64,000 nt of DNA from contig DASYHP010000080.1 of the NCBI GenBank assembly GCA_035998495.1, positions 62,001-126,000 of the forward strand, written 5' to 3'. The position numbers were made by a program, and so were the translations under genes. Under the pieces are notes generated by a model that was not told the DNA's origin, searched no databases, and was given only the letters and a program-made list of their open reading frames with translations. Every line of letters begins with the position of its first letter. Position 1 is the first letter of the stretch. The stretch comes from Mesorhizobium_B sp035998495 (GTDB lineage: Bacteria; Pseudomonadota; Alphaproteobacteria; Rhizobiales; Rhizobiaceae). Shown one piece after another: positions 1 to 11,092 of this stretch.

Positions 1-1562
<1,562 letters not shown>

Positions 1563-1583
1563 CCAAGGAAGGAAAAGCTGGCG

Positions 1584-2900
1584 ATGGCCACCGAGATCCG
1601 CGTCCCCACTTTGGGCGAGTCCGTTTCCGAGGCGACCGTCGGCCGCTGGTTCAAGAAGCCGGGCGAAGCGGTCAAGGCCGACGAGCCGGTGGTGGAGCTC
1701 GAAACCGACAAGGTCACGGTGGAGGTGCCCGCGCCGGCCGCGGGCACTTTGGGTGAGATTTCCGTCAAGGACGGCGAGACCGTGGGCGTGGGCGCGCTGC
1801 TCGGCATGATCGAGGCGGGCGGCGCCCAGGCCGGCGCGGCGGCGCCAGCCTCGGCGAGCTCGGCGCCGCCGCCCAAGCCGTCCGAGCCCAAGGCGGCGGA
1901 AGGCGCGGAAAGCACCCGCCAGGTGGCCTATGGGGCGACCGAAGGCTCCAGCGACGCCGGGCCGGTCGAGCCGCGCGCCATGCCGCCCGCGCCGTCGGCC
2001 GCCAAGCTCTTGGCCGAGCATAACCTTTCGGCCGACCAGGTCGAGGGGTCGGGCAAGCGTGGCCAAGTGCTCAAGGGCGACGTGCTGGAAGCATTGGGCA
2101 AAGGCACCGCCGCCGCGGCGCCCGCCGCTCCTGCCGCGGGCGAGAAGCCCGCGCCGGAAGCCAAGCCCGCGCCCTCCGCCCGTCCGATCCAGACCGACGA
2201 CGCGCGCGAAGAGCGCGTGCGCATGACCAAGCTCCGGCAGACCATCGCCAGGCGCCTCAAGGACGCGCAGAACACGGCGGCCATGCTCACCACCTTCAAC
2301 GAGGTGGACATGAAGGCGGTGATGGACCTGCGTGGAAAGTACAAGGACGTGTTCGAGAAGAAACACGGCGTGAAGCTCGGCTTCATGGGCTTCTTCACCA
2401 GGGCGGTGACCCATGCCCTGAAGGAGATCCCGGCCGTCAACGCCGAGATCGACGGCACGGACATCATCTACCGCGCTTACGCCCATATCGGGGTCGCGGT
2501 GGGCACCGACAAAGGGCTGGTCGTGCCGGTGGTGCGCGACGCCGACCGGATGTCCATCGCCGAGATCGAAAAGGAGATCGGCCGCTTGGGCGTGCTCGCG
2601 CGGGACGGCAAGCTCTCGGTCGCCGACATGCAGGGCGGCACGTTCACGATCTCGAACGGCGGCGTCTATGGCTCCTTGATGTCCACGCCGATCCTCAACG
2701 CCCCGCAGTCGGGCATTCTAGGAATGCACAAGATCCAGGAACGGCCGGTCGTGATGGGCGGCCAGATCGTGATCCGGCCCATGATGTATCTCGCGCTCTC
2801 CTATGACCACCGCTTGGTGGACGGCAAGGAGGCCGTGACCTTCCTCGTGCGGGTCAAGGAAAGCCTGGAAGACCCCGAGCGCCTGGTGCTGGACCTGTGA
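1584..2900 (+). CDS. sucB: Dihydrolipoyllysine succinyltransferase (E2 of 2-oxoglutarate dehydrogenase)
   Basis: This E2 core enzyme transfers the succinyl group from lipoate to CoA. The 438-residue protein has one N-terminal lipoyl domain with the lipoylated lysine at K43 (ETDKVTVEV). An Ala/Pro-rich linker follows, then a peripheral E3/E1-binding domain around residues 133-172, a second Ala/Pro linker, and the catalytic domain. The CoA-acyltransferase signature SYDHRLVDG lies near the C-terminus with the catalytic His at about 409 and Asp at about 413. A single lipoyl domain is usual for OGDH E2. The start ATG follows an AAGGAAGGAAAAG stretch. It lies between sucA and lpdA. Confidence 0.97.
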   Translation: MATEIRVPTLGESVSEATVGRWFKKPGEAVKADEPVVELETDKVTVEVPAPAAGTLGEISVKDGETVGVGALLGMIEAGGAQAGAAAPASASSAPPPKPSEPKAAEGAESTRQVAYGATEGSSDAGPVEPRAMPPAPSAAKLLAEHNLSADQVEGSGKRGQVLKGDVLEALGKGTAAAAPAAPAAGEKPAPEAKPAPSARPIQTDDAREERVRMTKLRQTIARRLKDAQNTAAMLTTFNEVDMKAVMDLRGKYKDVFEKKHGVKLGFMGFFTRAVTHALKEIPAVNAEIDGTDIIYRAYAHIGVAVGTDKGLVVPVVRDADRMSIAEIEKEIGRLGVLARDGKLSVADMQGGTFTISNGGVYGSLMSTPILNAPQSGILGMHKIQERPVVMGGQIVIRPMMYLALSYDHRLVDGKEAVTFLVRVKESLEDPERLVLDL

Positions 2901-2932
2901 GCGGACCAAAGAAGCGGGCGAGGTGGTAAGCG

Positions 2933-4342
<1,410 letters not shown>

Positions 4343-4463
4343 CGGGCGGACGCTTCACGCGCGAGAGCTTGTGCGCCTCAGCGGTGGTGCCGCGCCCCGT
4401 TTAGGAGTCCTTCCGCCCAGTGTTTGGCGAGAGTGCCGCCGTCAGTCCGGTTGCTCATTTGGC

Positions 4464-4495
4464 TCAAAAGAAACGGCCCGCATGATGCGGGCCGT
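4464..4495 (-). terminator. Rho-independent terminator of the minus-strand Pro/Ala-rich protein gene
   Basis: A perfect 10-bp stem (ACGGCCCGCA / TGCGGGCCGT, 4473-4495) with a 3-base loop is followed, when read on the minus strand, by TTTCTTTT. It sits 26 bases beyond the stop codon of the minus-strand gene ending at 4521. On the plus strand no T-run follows, so it is not an obvious terminator for lpdA. Confidence 0.8.
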
Positions 4496-4520
4496 CACAA
4501 TGTGCGTGGAAGCTTTACCC

Positions 4521-5081
4521 TTACTCGGCAGGCGCGGGAGCCGGGGCAGGCGCGGGAGCCGGTTCGGCCGCTGGCGCAGGGGCAGGCTCAGGGGCCGGAG
4601 CAGGTTCGGCGGCCGGCGCGGGCTCGGCCGGGGCAGCGTCGGTGGCAGGCGCGGGAGCCGGAGCGGGCTCTGGCGCGGGAGCAGGTTCAGCGGCCGGCGC
4701 GGGCTCGGCAGGGGCAGCGTCGGTGGCGGGCACGGGTTCTGCTGCATCGGTGGCCGGCGCCGTGGTGCCGGTGCCGCCTGCGGCCGGCGCGGCCTCGCCG
4801 GCGGGCTCTTCGGTCACGGTTGGCGTGCCTTCGATGGCGGCCTCGTCAGCGCCCGGCGCGAACACGAAATAAGCGATCACGGCCAGGACCAGCAGTACGG
4901 CGGCGATCAGAAGCCCGTTGCCGCTTCCGGAGCGTACCACGGTGCGGTTATCGGCCGTGGTGCCCGTGGTCGTGGCGGTCCGGGTGACCATGGGGTCGGC
5001 CCCGAGCGGCGGAACAGGGCTCACGGGATCGAGGCGGGAATCGGTGGGACGGTTGTCCGGCGTGCGGCTGCTGTTGGCCAT
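4521..5081 (-). CDS. Single-pass membrane protein with Ala/Pro/Glu repeat tail, function unknown
   Basis: I do not recognise this 186-residue protein. Residues 1-55 are hydrophilic. One transmembrane helix spans about 56-75 (LLIAAVLLVLAVIAYFVF), and the rest is a low-complexity tail of Ala, Pro and Glu. A unit of about 25 residues (ATDAAPAEPAPA followed by AEPAPAPEPAPAP) occurs twice in tandem (about 119-145 and 146-169), after a shorter degenerate copy. The start is supported by GGAG eight bases upstream. The topology suggests an inner-membrane anchor with a flexible extracytoplasmic spacer, as in some envelope proteins. It is downstream of the TraB-like gene on the same strand and ends at a strong terminator. 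Confidence 0.75.
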   Translation of the reverse strand: MANSSRTPDNRPTDSRLDPVSPVPPLGADPMVTRTATTTGTTADNRTVVRSGSGNGLLIAAVLLVLAVIAYFVFAPGADEAAIEGTPTVTEEPAGEAAPAAGGTGTTAPATDAAEPVPATDAAPAEPAPAAEPAPAPEPAPAPAPATDAAPAEPAPAAEPAPAPEPAPAPAAEPAPAPAPAPAPAE

Positions 5082-5207
5082 GTGGCAAACTCCAACGTTG
5101 GGCGATCACTTGCTCAAACGCGCAGCCCCCGCTTTTGTTTCACAGGTTCGTGATCGATTGCTCCCGCATTGAGAATGTCGGATCGCCGCGTGGGGCGGCT
5201 GCCTCCG

Positions 5208-6263
5208 TCACTCTGCCAGAGTGACGGTGAAACCGTGCTCCCGCAGCAGGGTGACGAGCCCGTCTTCGCCCGGCAGGTGGAGCGCGCCGACTGCCACGAA
5301 GGCATCGCCTCCCTCCAGGATCGGCAGGGCCCGTTCGGCCATGGTGTGGTTGCGCCGGGTGATCATGGTTTCCTCGAAAGCGGCATAGCCGCCATCGTCG
5401 CTTTGCGGAAACTCGGCCCGGAAGAGCGGCCAGAACAGGCTGGTCTCGCCCTCCTCGTAAAGCACGATCATGGTTTCGATGACATCCTCAATCCGGCCCC
5501 CCAGCTTCAGCGTGTCCACCAGGCCGTTCATGTGGAAGTCGATCGGCAAGGAGGCCATGGCGCCGAGCTGGTCGGCCGCCGTTTCCAGCCCCTGCACCGG
5601 CTTGCCGGCGGCCTGGGCGTCCTGGGCCAGCTTGACGTCGAGCATGGGAAGGCCGCTCGCCTTGCGGTTCAGCTCGCAGGCCGGCATCGAGACGAGTGAG
5701 GCGAGGATCCATGGCTTCATCTTGGCGACGCTCAAGGGCGGGATGCCGCGCGCCTGAAGCCCCTCGGCCAGCACCTGGGCGTCCTCCGGGCTCAGGAGGG
5801 AGGAAAGCGTGGTGCCGTCCGTGAACATGGTGAGCTCCGGATTCGCCGCGAGCGCGGCCAGCATCCGCTTCTCGTCGAGCACGTCCGTGGTCTCGATCAC
5901 CAGCCGTTCCGCCGCGTCGAAGGCCTGCTGCGCCTGGGGCGCGAGCGCGGTCACGCGCGGATCGGTCATGTGCATGGTGCCGAAAAGATAGGAGGGCTCC
6001 ACGCCCGGCTTTTCCACGCGCCACAAGAGGCCGCGGCCATTGGGCGTTTGCGCCGCCTCGGCGCGGATGGCTTCGAGCTTGGCGGGGTTCTCGACCTCGA
6101 GCGCCGCCAGCAAGTCCTTCCCCGTGCACACCGCACCTTCCGCCCGAGCGGTCGTCAGGCCCGCCGTCAGCAGAAAGGAGATGAAGAACAGCGCATGGAT
6201 CGCGAGAAGAAGGCCGAAGGAGAATGTGGCCGCTCGGGATTTCGGGCGATGGGATAGGTTCAT
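5208..6263 (-). CDS. TraB/GumN family protein, exported
   Basis: This 351-residue protein has an N-terminal signal sequence or anchor (hydrophobic stretch about residues 16-36, then AxA before the mature chain). The TraB/GumN family is related to TIKI metalloproteases, which use conserved GxxH motifs. Here these are GTMH in the N-terminal half and GALHL near the C-terminus (VAVGALHLPGEDGL), together with the conserved Glu in IETTDV. The function of bacterial members is largely unknown. The ATG at 6263 is chosen because it begins the signal peptide; the frame stays open further upstream into xerC without a plausible protein. It lies 49 bases after xerC on the same strand. Confidence 0.88.
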   Translation of the reverse strand: MNLSHRPKSRAATFSFGLLLAIHALFFISFLLTAGLTTARAEGAVCTGKDLLAALEVENPAKLEAIRAEAAQTPNGRGLLWRVEKPGVEPSYLFGTMHMTDPRVTALAPQAQQAFDAAERLVIETTDVLDEKRMLAALAANPELTMFTDGTTLSSLLSPEDAQVLAEGLQARGIPPLSVAKMKPWILASLVSMPACELNRKASGLPMLDVKLAQDAQAAGKPVQGLETAADQLGAMASLPIDFHMNGLVDTLKLGGRIEDVIETMIVLYEEGETSLFWPLFRAEFPQSDDGGYAAFEETMITRRNHTMAERALPILEGGDAFVAVGALHLPGEDGLVTLLREHGFTVTLAE

Positions 6264-6312
6264 CCCAATCGATCTATGCCTCAATTGCGGCAAAACCGTT
6301 AAGCTGATCGCT

Positions 6313-7251
6313 TCAAGCCCGCGGATGCGCCTTCTCATAGACCGCGAGCAGGCGCTCGGCATCCACCTGGGTGTAGATTTGCGTGGTGGAGAGGCTCGAA
6401 TGGCCCAAAAGCTCCTGGATGGTGCGCAGGTCGCCGCCACGCCCCAACAGATGGGTGGCGAAGGAATGGCGGAGCGCATGCGGCGTGGCCGAATCGGGCA
6501 GGCCGAGGCTGCCGCGCAGCGCGCGCACCGCCCGCTGGAGGACGCCGGGGTTGAGCGGCCCGCCCCTGGCGCCGCGAAACAGCAGGCCCTGGCCGTCCAG
6601 CGGAAAGGGGCACAGCCGGCGATACTCCCGCACGGCGGCGAAGGCTATGGGCAGCACCGGCACGAGCCTTGTCTTGCCGCCCTTGCCGAGGACGCGCAGC
6701 GTCCGGTCGGCCTCGTCGGCCAGCTCTCGCGCCTGGATGTTGAGCGCCTCGGAGATGCGCAGCCCCGACCCATAGAGGAGCGTGAGAATGGCGGCATCCC
6801 GCGCGGCGATCCACGGCTCGAGCGCCGGCTGCTCGGAAACGTCCACGGCGCGCCTGGCGTCGGCCGCATTGAGCGGCTTGGGCAGGGATTTCGGACTTTT
6901 CGGCGCGCGCAGCGCAGCGGCGCCGGCGGCGTTGGCGAGACCGCGGCGTTCCAGAAAGCGGAGAAAGGAGCGGATGCCCGCAAGCCCCCGCCCCAGCGTG
7001 CGCGCGCCTGCGCCATCCTCGCGGCGGAAGGCGAGAAAGGCGCGCAGATCGGCCGCGCGCAGCTCACGCAGGTCGTCGAGATCAGGCGCGCCGGCCAAAT
7101 GCCCGGTCAGGAACTGCAGGAACTGGCGCGTGTCGCGTTCATAGGCCTCCACGGTCAGCGGCGACAGGCGGCGTTCGCGCGACAACTGCTTCAGCCAGGC
7201 CTCGCGCGCCTTGACGAGATCGGGTTGGGCGCTGACCAGGAATTCTTGCAT
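6313..7251 (-). CDS. xerC: Tyrosine recombinase XerC (chromosome dimer resolution)
   Basis: This 312-residue tyrosine recombinase acts with XerD at dif sites to resolve chromosome dimers. It has the N-terminal SAM-like core-binding domain (about 10-105) and a C-terminal catalytic domain with all active residues visible: Arg in GSGLRISEAL, Lys in LGKGGKTRLV, HALRHS (HxxR), His in LGHSSLSTTQ and the nucleophilic Tyr in TQIYTQV. The length fits XerC/D. No attachment site or mobile element is next to it, so a housekeeping role is far more likely than an integrase. It is divergent from rimM. Confidence 0.93.
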   Translation of the reverse strand: MQEFLVSAQPDLVKAREAWLKQLSRERRLSPLTVEAYERDTRQFLQFLTGHLAGAPDLDDLRELRAADLRAFLAFRREDGAGARTLGRGLAGIRSFLRFLERRGLANAAGAAALRAPKSPKSLPKPLNAADARRAVDVSEQPALEPWIAARDAAILTLLYGSGLRISEALNIQARELADEADRTLRVLGKGGKTRLVPVLPIAFAAVREYRRLCPFPLDGQGLLFRGARGGPLNPGVLQRAVRALRGSLGLPDSATPHALRHSFATHLLGRGGDLRTIQELLGHSSLSTTQIYTQVDAERLLAVYEKAHPRA

Positions 7252-7340
7252 AAGGGACCGTTCCGAATCTTCCGCCGGAGTTTTTGCGTGTCGCGCTTAC
7301 CAACCGATAAAGGCGCCGGTCTTGTGGGGCGGGGCGGCGC

Positions 7341-7910
7341 GTGAGCAAAGCGCCGAAACTCGTCGAACTGGCACGGCTCGGCGCCGCCCAAGGCCTCAAG
7401 GGCGAAATCCGTGCAAGAAGCTTTTGCGCAGACCCGCTGGCGCTCGGGAGCTACGGCCCGCTTCAGACGGAAGACGGGCGGCACCTTGAGGTCGTGTCCG
7501 TGCGCCCGATTGGGCCGCCTGAGAAGGGCGTGGTGGCCGTCCGCCTCAAAGGCGTGTCGGATCGGACGGCGGCGGAGGCCCTGAACGGGCTCGCCCTGTT
7601 CGTCGCGCGCGACGCGCTGCCGCCGCCCGAGGACGAGGAGGATTTCTACCATGCCGACCTTCTGGGGCTCGCTGTGCGCGATGGCGAGGGCCGAGAGATC
7701 GGGCGCGTGACGGCGCTGCACGATTTCGGCGCCGGCGACGTGCTGGAAGTGGCGCTTCGGGCAGGCGCCGCCGCCCTGATCCCGTTCACGCGCGCGGCCG
7801 TGCCGGAGGTGAGCGTATCCGGCGGTTTCTTGCGCGTCGATCCGATCGCCGCTGGCCTGGCGGATGCGCCCGGCGAGGCGGACGGGGGCGAGAAGGACGG
7901 GCCGGCATGA
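7341..7910 (+). CDS. rimM: Ribosome maturation factor RimM
   Basis: RimM helps assemble the 30S head around protein S19. The 189-residue protein has the N-terminal RimM barrel (LARLGAAQGLKGEIR) followed by a PRC-barrel domain (HADLLGLAVRDGEGREIGRV). The start is GTG at 7341. Its last four bases overlap the ATG of trmD (ATGA), so translation is coupled. The usual upstream partner rpsP (S16) is not in this window; the neighbour is the divergent xerC. Confidence 0.95.
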   Translation: MSKAPKLVELARLGAAQGLKGEIRARSFCADPLALGSYGPLQTEDGRHLEVVSVRPIGPPEKGVVAVRLKGVSDRTAAEALNGLALFVARDALPPPEDEEDFYHADLLGLAVRDGEGREIGRVTALHDFGAGDVLEVALRAGAAALIPFTRAAVPEVSVSGGFLRVDPIAAGLADAPGEADGGEKDGPA

Positions 7911-8599
7911 ATTTTCGCGCCTCCGTGCTGACCCTTTACCCGGAAATGTTTCCAGGGCCGCTCGGCGTCTCCTTGGCGGGCAAAGGGCTGGAGCGCGGCG
8001 CGTGGTCGCTGGACGTGACCGACATCCGGGCCTTCGGCATCGGCCGCCACCGGACGGTGGACGACACGCCCGCCGGCGGCGGCGCGGGCATGGTGCTGCG
8101 GGCCGACGTGCTGGCGGCCGCGCTCGACCATGCCGCGCCGCTCGGCGATCCTCGCCCGAAACTTCTGATGAGCCCACGCGGAAAACCGCTCCGGCAGTCC
8201 CGCGTGCGCGAATTGGCGCAAGGGCCGGGCGCCGTCATCCTGTGCGGGCGGTTCGAAGGGGTGGACCAGCGCCTGATCGAGGCGCGGGAGCTTGAGGAGG
8301 TCTCGGTCGGCGACTTCATCCTGTCGGGCGGTGAGCCCGCTGCCATTGTGCTGCTCGACGCGGTCGTGCGTCTTCTGCCCGGCGTGATGGGCAACGAGGC
8401 GTCGGGCTCGGAGGAGAGTTTCGAGCACGGGCTCTTGGAGCACCCGCACTTTACCCGGCCGCAAGCGTGGGAGGGCCGGCCTATCCCCGACGTGCTCTTG
8501 TCGGGCAACCACAGGGAAATCGCCCGATGGCGGCGCGAGCAAGCCGAAAGGCTGACGCGCCAGCGCCGCCCGGACCTGCTGCCGTCCAAGTCCGAATGA
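7907..8599 (+). CDS. trmD: tRNA (guanine-37-N1)-methyltransferase TrmD
   Basis: TrmD methylates G37 of tRNAs with SAM and prevents frameshifting. This 230-residue SPOUT-class protein shows the typical N-terminal LTLYPEMFPGPLG, the VDDTPAGGGAGMVL motif, and the knot region with CGRFEGVDQR and SVGDFILSGGEPAA. Length and motifs are canonical. It overlaps rimM by 4 bases and is followed by rplS after 188 bases. Confidence 0.96.
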   Translation: MNFRASVLTLYPEMFPGPLGVSLAGKGLERGAWSLDVTDIRAFGIGRHRTVDDTPAGGGAGMVLRADVLAAALDHAAPLGDPRPKLLMSPRGKPLRQSRVRELAQGPGAVILCGRFEGVDQRLIEARELEEVSVGDFILSGGEPAAIVLLDAVVRLLPGVMGNEASGSEESFEHGLLEHPHFTRPQAWEGRPIPDVLLSGNHREIARWRREQAERLTRQRRPDLLPSKSE

Positions 8600-8787
8600 C
8601 GGCGGGGTGACAAGCCCACCGAAAGCGTGTATGGGCGCGCGGAAACCGGCAAAAATGCTGGGAACCGACAAACCAGACGTCGAATCCGCCCCTGCCGCGC
8701 ACTTGCGGCATAGCCCAGCGCCGACGGCGCTTTGGCGAGCGCCGGGCGCTCTGGCCGTCATAGCCAAGAACGAAAGGTTCGAGAGAC
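8600..8787 (+). promoter_or_regulatory. trmD-rplS intergenic leader with inverted repeats
   Basis: This 188-base gap is long for the interior of this operon. It holds an 18-base hairpin (GGCGCT-TTGGCG-AGCGCC, 8726-8743) nested within wider complementary arms (GACGGC 8723-8728 and GCCGTC 8754-8759), so two alternative foldings are possible just ahead of rplS. This may be an rplS leader or processing site. No known riboswitch or r-leader consensus was recognised. Confidence 0.3.
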
Positions 8788-9222
8788 ATGGATCTGATCC
8801 GCGAGCTCGAGGCCGAGCAGGCCCAGAAGATCGAAGAAAAGCGCAAGCTGCCCGAATTCCAGCCCGGCGACACGGTGCGCGTGAACGTGCGCGTGACCGA
8901 AGGCACCCGCACCCGCGTACAGGCCTATGAGGGCGTTGTGATCGCCCGCTCCGGCTCGGGCTTCCAGGAGAACTTCACCGTCCGCAAGATCTCCTATGGC
9001 GAAGGCGTGGAGCGCGTCTTCCCCGTTTATTCGCCGCTAGTCGAATCGGTCGAAATGGTTCGTCGCGGCAAAGTGCGGCGCGCAAAGCTCTATTACCTGC
9101 GCGAGCGCCGCGGCAAGTCGGCCCGCATCACCGAGAACACGGGCGTGCGCGCCCGCCGCCTGAACGACGCCGAGCGCGATGCGGCGGCGGCGACCTCCGA
9201 GACGAAGGACGCCGCGGAGTAA
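8788..9222 (+). CDS. rplS: 50S ribosomal protein L19
   Basis: L19 lies at the 30S-50S interface. The 144-residue protein carries the conserved FQPGDTVRVNVRV, QAYEGVVIAR and RRAKLYYLRER segments. The C-terminal tail is somewhat longer than in E. coli L19 (115 residues) and rich in Ala, Glu and Asp, which is common in alphaproteobacteria. It is followed by a strong UUCG-loop terminator. Confidence 0.97.
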   Translation: MDLIRELEAEQAQKIEEKRKLPEFQPGDTVRVNVRVTEGTRTRVQAYEGVVIARSGSGFQENFTVRKISYGEGVERVFPVYSPLVESVEMVRRGKVRRAKLYYLRERRGKSARITENTGVRARRLNDAERDAAAATSETKDAAE

Positions 9223-9243
9223 GCGGCGCGCCAATCAGGCACC

Positions 9244-9267
9244 AAAGGCGGCTTCGGCCGCCTTTTT
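9244..9267 (+). terminator. Rho-independent terminator after rplS
   Basis: A 9-bp perfect stem (AAAGGCGGC / GCCGCCTTT) closed by a TTCG tetraloop runs into a T-tract (TTTTT). It begins 21 bases after the rplS stop and marks the end of the rimM-trmD-rplS operon. Confidence 0.9.
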
Positions 9268-9281
9268 CGTTGGAGGCTCCC

Positions 9282-10112
9282 TTGGACCAGCATTTCGCGG
9301 CGAACCGGCTGAACTGGGACGACCGCGCCGAAATCCACGCCACCGACCGCACGGGGCTTTACGCCATCGAGGCAGTGCTGAACGGCGGCTCCTCGCTTGG
9401 CTCGATCGAGGCGGGCGATCTAGCGACGCTGATCGGCCTTGCGGGCAAGGATGTCGCCCACCTGCAGTGCCATATCGGCCTCGACACGCTGAGCCTGAAG
9501 CACGGGGGCGCGAGCAGCGTGGTCGGGCTCGACTTCTCGCCCAGGGCGGTCGCGGCGGCGCGGGACTTCGCCCAGCGCGCAGGCACGGAGGCGCGCTTCG
9601 TGGAAGCCTCGGTGTATGACGCGGAGGCTGCGCTCGGCCGCGAAAGATTCGATCTGGTTTATGTCACCTGGGGCGCGATCAACTGGCTGCCCGATCTCGA
9701 ACGCTGGGCGAAGATCGTGGCGGCGCTGCTCAAGCCGGGTGGGCGGCTCTACCTTCTTGAAGGTCACCCGCAGATGAACCAGTTCGAGTCGCGGGACGGC
9801 CGGCCAGAACTGCTCTTTGATTGGCGCACGCCAGGGGACCGGCCGCTCGTGTTCGACGACGCCCAAACCTATACGGGCGATGAGCGGACGCTCGCGCACA
9901 CGCGGGTCTATGAGTGGATCCATCCCTTGAGCGAGGTGGTCGGCGCGGTGCTGGGGGCCGGCCTCTCGCTCGATTTCCTGCATGAGCACGAGCGGCTCGT
10001 CTGGCGCGCCTTTCCCGGCATGATCGAGGTCAGCGATCGCGAATACGCGCTGCCCACGGACTGGACAAAATTTCCGCTCGCCTTCTCGCTCGGTGCAACG
10101 AAGCCGACTTAG
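9282..10112 (+). CDS. Class I SAM-dependent methyltransferase, substrate unknown
   Basis: This 276-residue protein has a Rossmann-type methyltransferase core. Motif I appears as VAHLQCHIGLDTLSL (acidic/GxG variant), followed by VVGLDFSPRAVAAAR (motif II), FDLVYVTWGAINWLPDL (motif IV) and LLKPGGRLYLLEGHP (motif post-II). The C-terminal part (about 170-276) is a substrate region with ERLVWRAFPGM. I chose the TTG at 9282 because GGAGG lies five bases upstream. The TTG at 9270 in the same frame would sit on the terminator of rplS. The substrate cannot be read from sequence or context. Confidence 0.85.
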   Translation: MDQHFAANRLNWDDRAEIHATDRTGLYAIEAVLNGGSSLGSIEAGDLATLIGLAGKDVAHLQCHIGLDTLSLKHGGASSVVGLDFSPRAVAAARDFAQRAGTEARFVEASVYDAEAALGRERFDLVYVTWGAINWLPDLERWAKIVAALLKPGGRLYLLEGHPQMNQFESRDGRPELLFDWRTPGDRPLVFDDAQTYTGDERTLAHTRVYEWIHPLSEVVGAVLGAGLSLDFLHEHERLVWRAFPGMIEVSDREYALPTDWTKFPLAFSLGATKPT

Positions 10113-10237
10113 CGCGCGACGCCTCATGGGACAGCGCCGTGTTCTTCGCCGGGAAGACGGCCCCCTGGCTTGAAAGCCGTGAGCGCCGCGATAAAGTCCG
10201 GCCACTTCACGCTTGCCGACATCCTTTGGGGGACCGC

Positions 10238-11041
10238 ATGACCCGCTTCAAGACCCTTCTGGCCAGTCTCTTGGCCGGCCTTGCCCTTTCCGTCGCCGCC
10301 GAGGCCCAGGAGGCGGCGCTGCCGGACCTGGGCGGGCGCACTGTGGCCGTGGTGACGGAGAACGCCTATCCGCCGCTCCAGTTCGTGGATCCCAAGACGG
10401 GCGAGCAGATCGGCTGGGAATACGACGCCATGAACGAGATCGCCAAGCGGCTGAACTTCAAGGCCGAGTACCAGAACACCTCCTGGGATGCCATGATCCA
10501 GGCCGTGTCGGACGGGCAGTACGACATCGGCATGACAGGCATCTCCATCAAGGAGGACCGCAAGGAGAAGGTAGATTTCTCCGACCCCTATATGCGCTCG
10601 GAGATGTTCATGCTGGTGCGGGCGGACGAGGCCCGCTTCAACGATTCGAAAGGCTTCGCGGCCTTCGCCGACGGCCTCGTCGGCGCGCAGGCCGGCACCA
10701 CGCCCTTCTACACCGCCGTGTACGAAGTGCTCGACGGCAACGAGCAGAACCCGCGCATCAAGCTGTTCGAGACGTTCGGAGCGTCCGTGCAGGCGCTCAC
10801 CGCAGGCGACGTGGACGTGGTGCTGACCGACGGCGTGGGCGGGCAAGGCACCGTGGGCGCCTCGAACGGCGCGCTGAAGATGCTCGACGAGCCGCTCGGG
10901 GCGGACGATTTCGGCTTCATCTTCCCCAAGGGGTCCGACCTCGTCGCGCCGGTGAACGCGGCCATCGCCGCCATGAAGGCCGACGGCACGATGGACGCGC
11001 TCAACAAGAAGTGGTTCCTCGACTACAAGATGGGTGAGTGA
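10238..11041 (+). CDS. Amino-acid ABC transporter, periplasmic substrate-binding protein
   Basis: This 267-residue family-3 solute-binding protein begins with a clear signal peptide (MTRFKTLLASLLAGLALSVA, cleavage after AEA). The mature part has PBPb features: YPPLQFVDPKTGEQIGWEYD, the GMTGISIKEDRKEKVDFSDPY segment split over two strands, VGAQAGTT and the C-terminal LNKKWFLDY. It delivers polar or cationic amino acids to the permease encoded next (11093). No ATPase gene follows, so the importer must borrow one. The ATG at 10238 starts the signal peptide. Confidence 0.92.
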   Translation: MTRFKTLLASLLAGLALSVAAEAQEAALPDLGGRTVAVVTENAYPPLQFVDPKTGEQIGWEYDAMNEIAKRLNFKAEYQNTSWDAMIQAVSDGQYDIGMTGISIKEDRKEKVDFSDPYMRSEMFMLVRADEARFNDSKGFAAFADGLVGAQAGTTPFYTAVYEVLDGNEQNPRIKLFETFGASVQALTAGDVDVVLTDGVGGQGTVGASNGALKMLDEPLGADDFGFIFPKGSDLVAPVNAAIAAMKADGTMDALNKKWFLDYKMGE

Positions 11042-11092
11042 GGCCGCCCGGCGGCCCGACGCCTCCATGACCCCGCCGGACCGTCTCTGAAC

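Noticed and set aside
4540..4720. Short repeated GC-rich units that might look like a CRISPR array
   Set aside because: They are coding repeats of the Ala/Pro/Glu tail in the minus-strand protein; no spacers of constant length and no cas genes are present.
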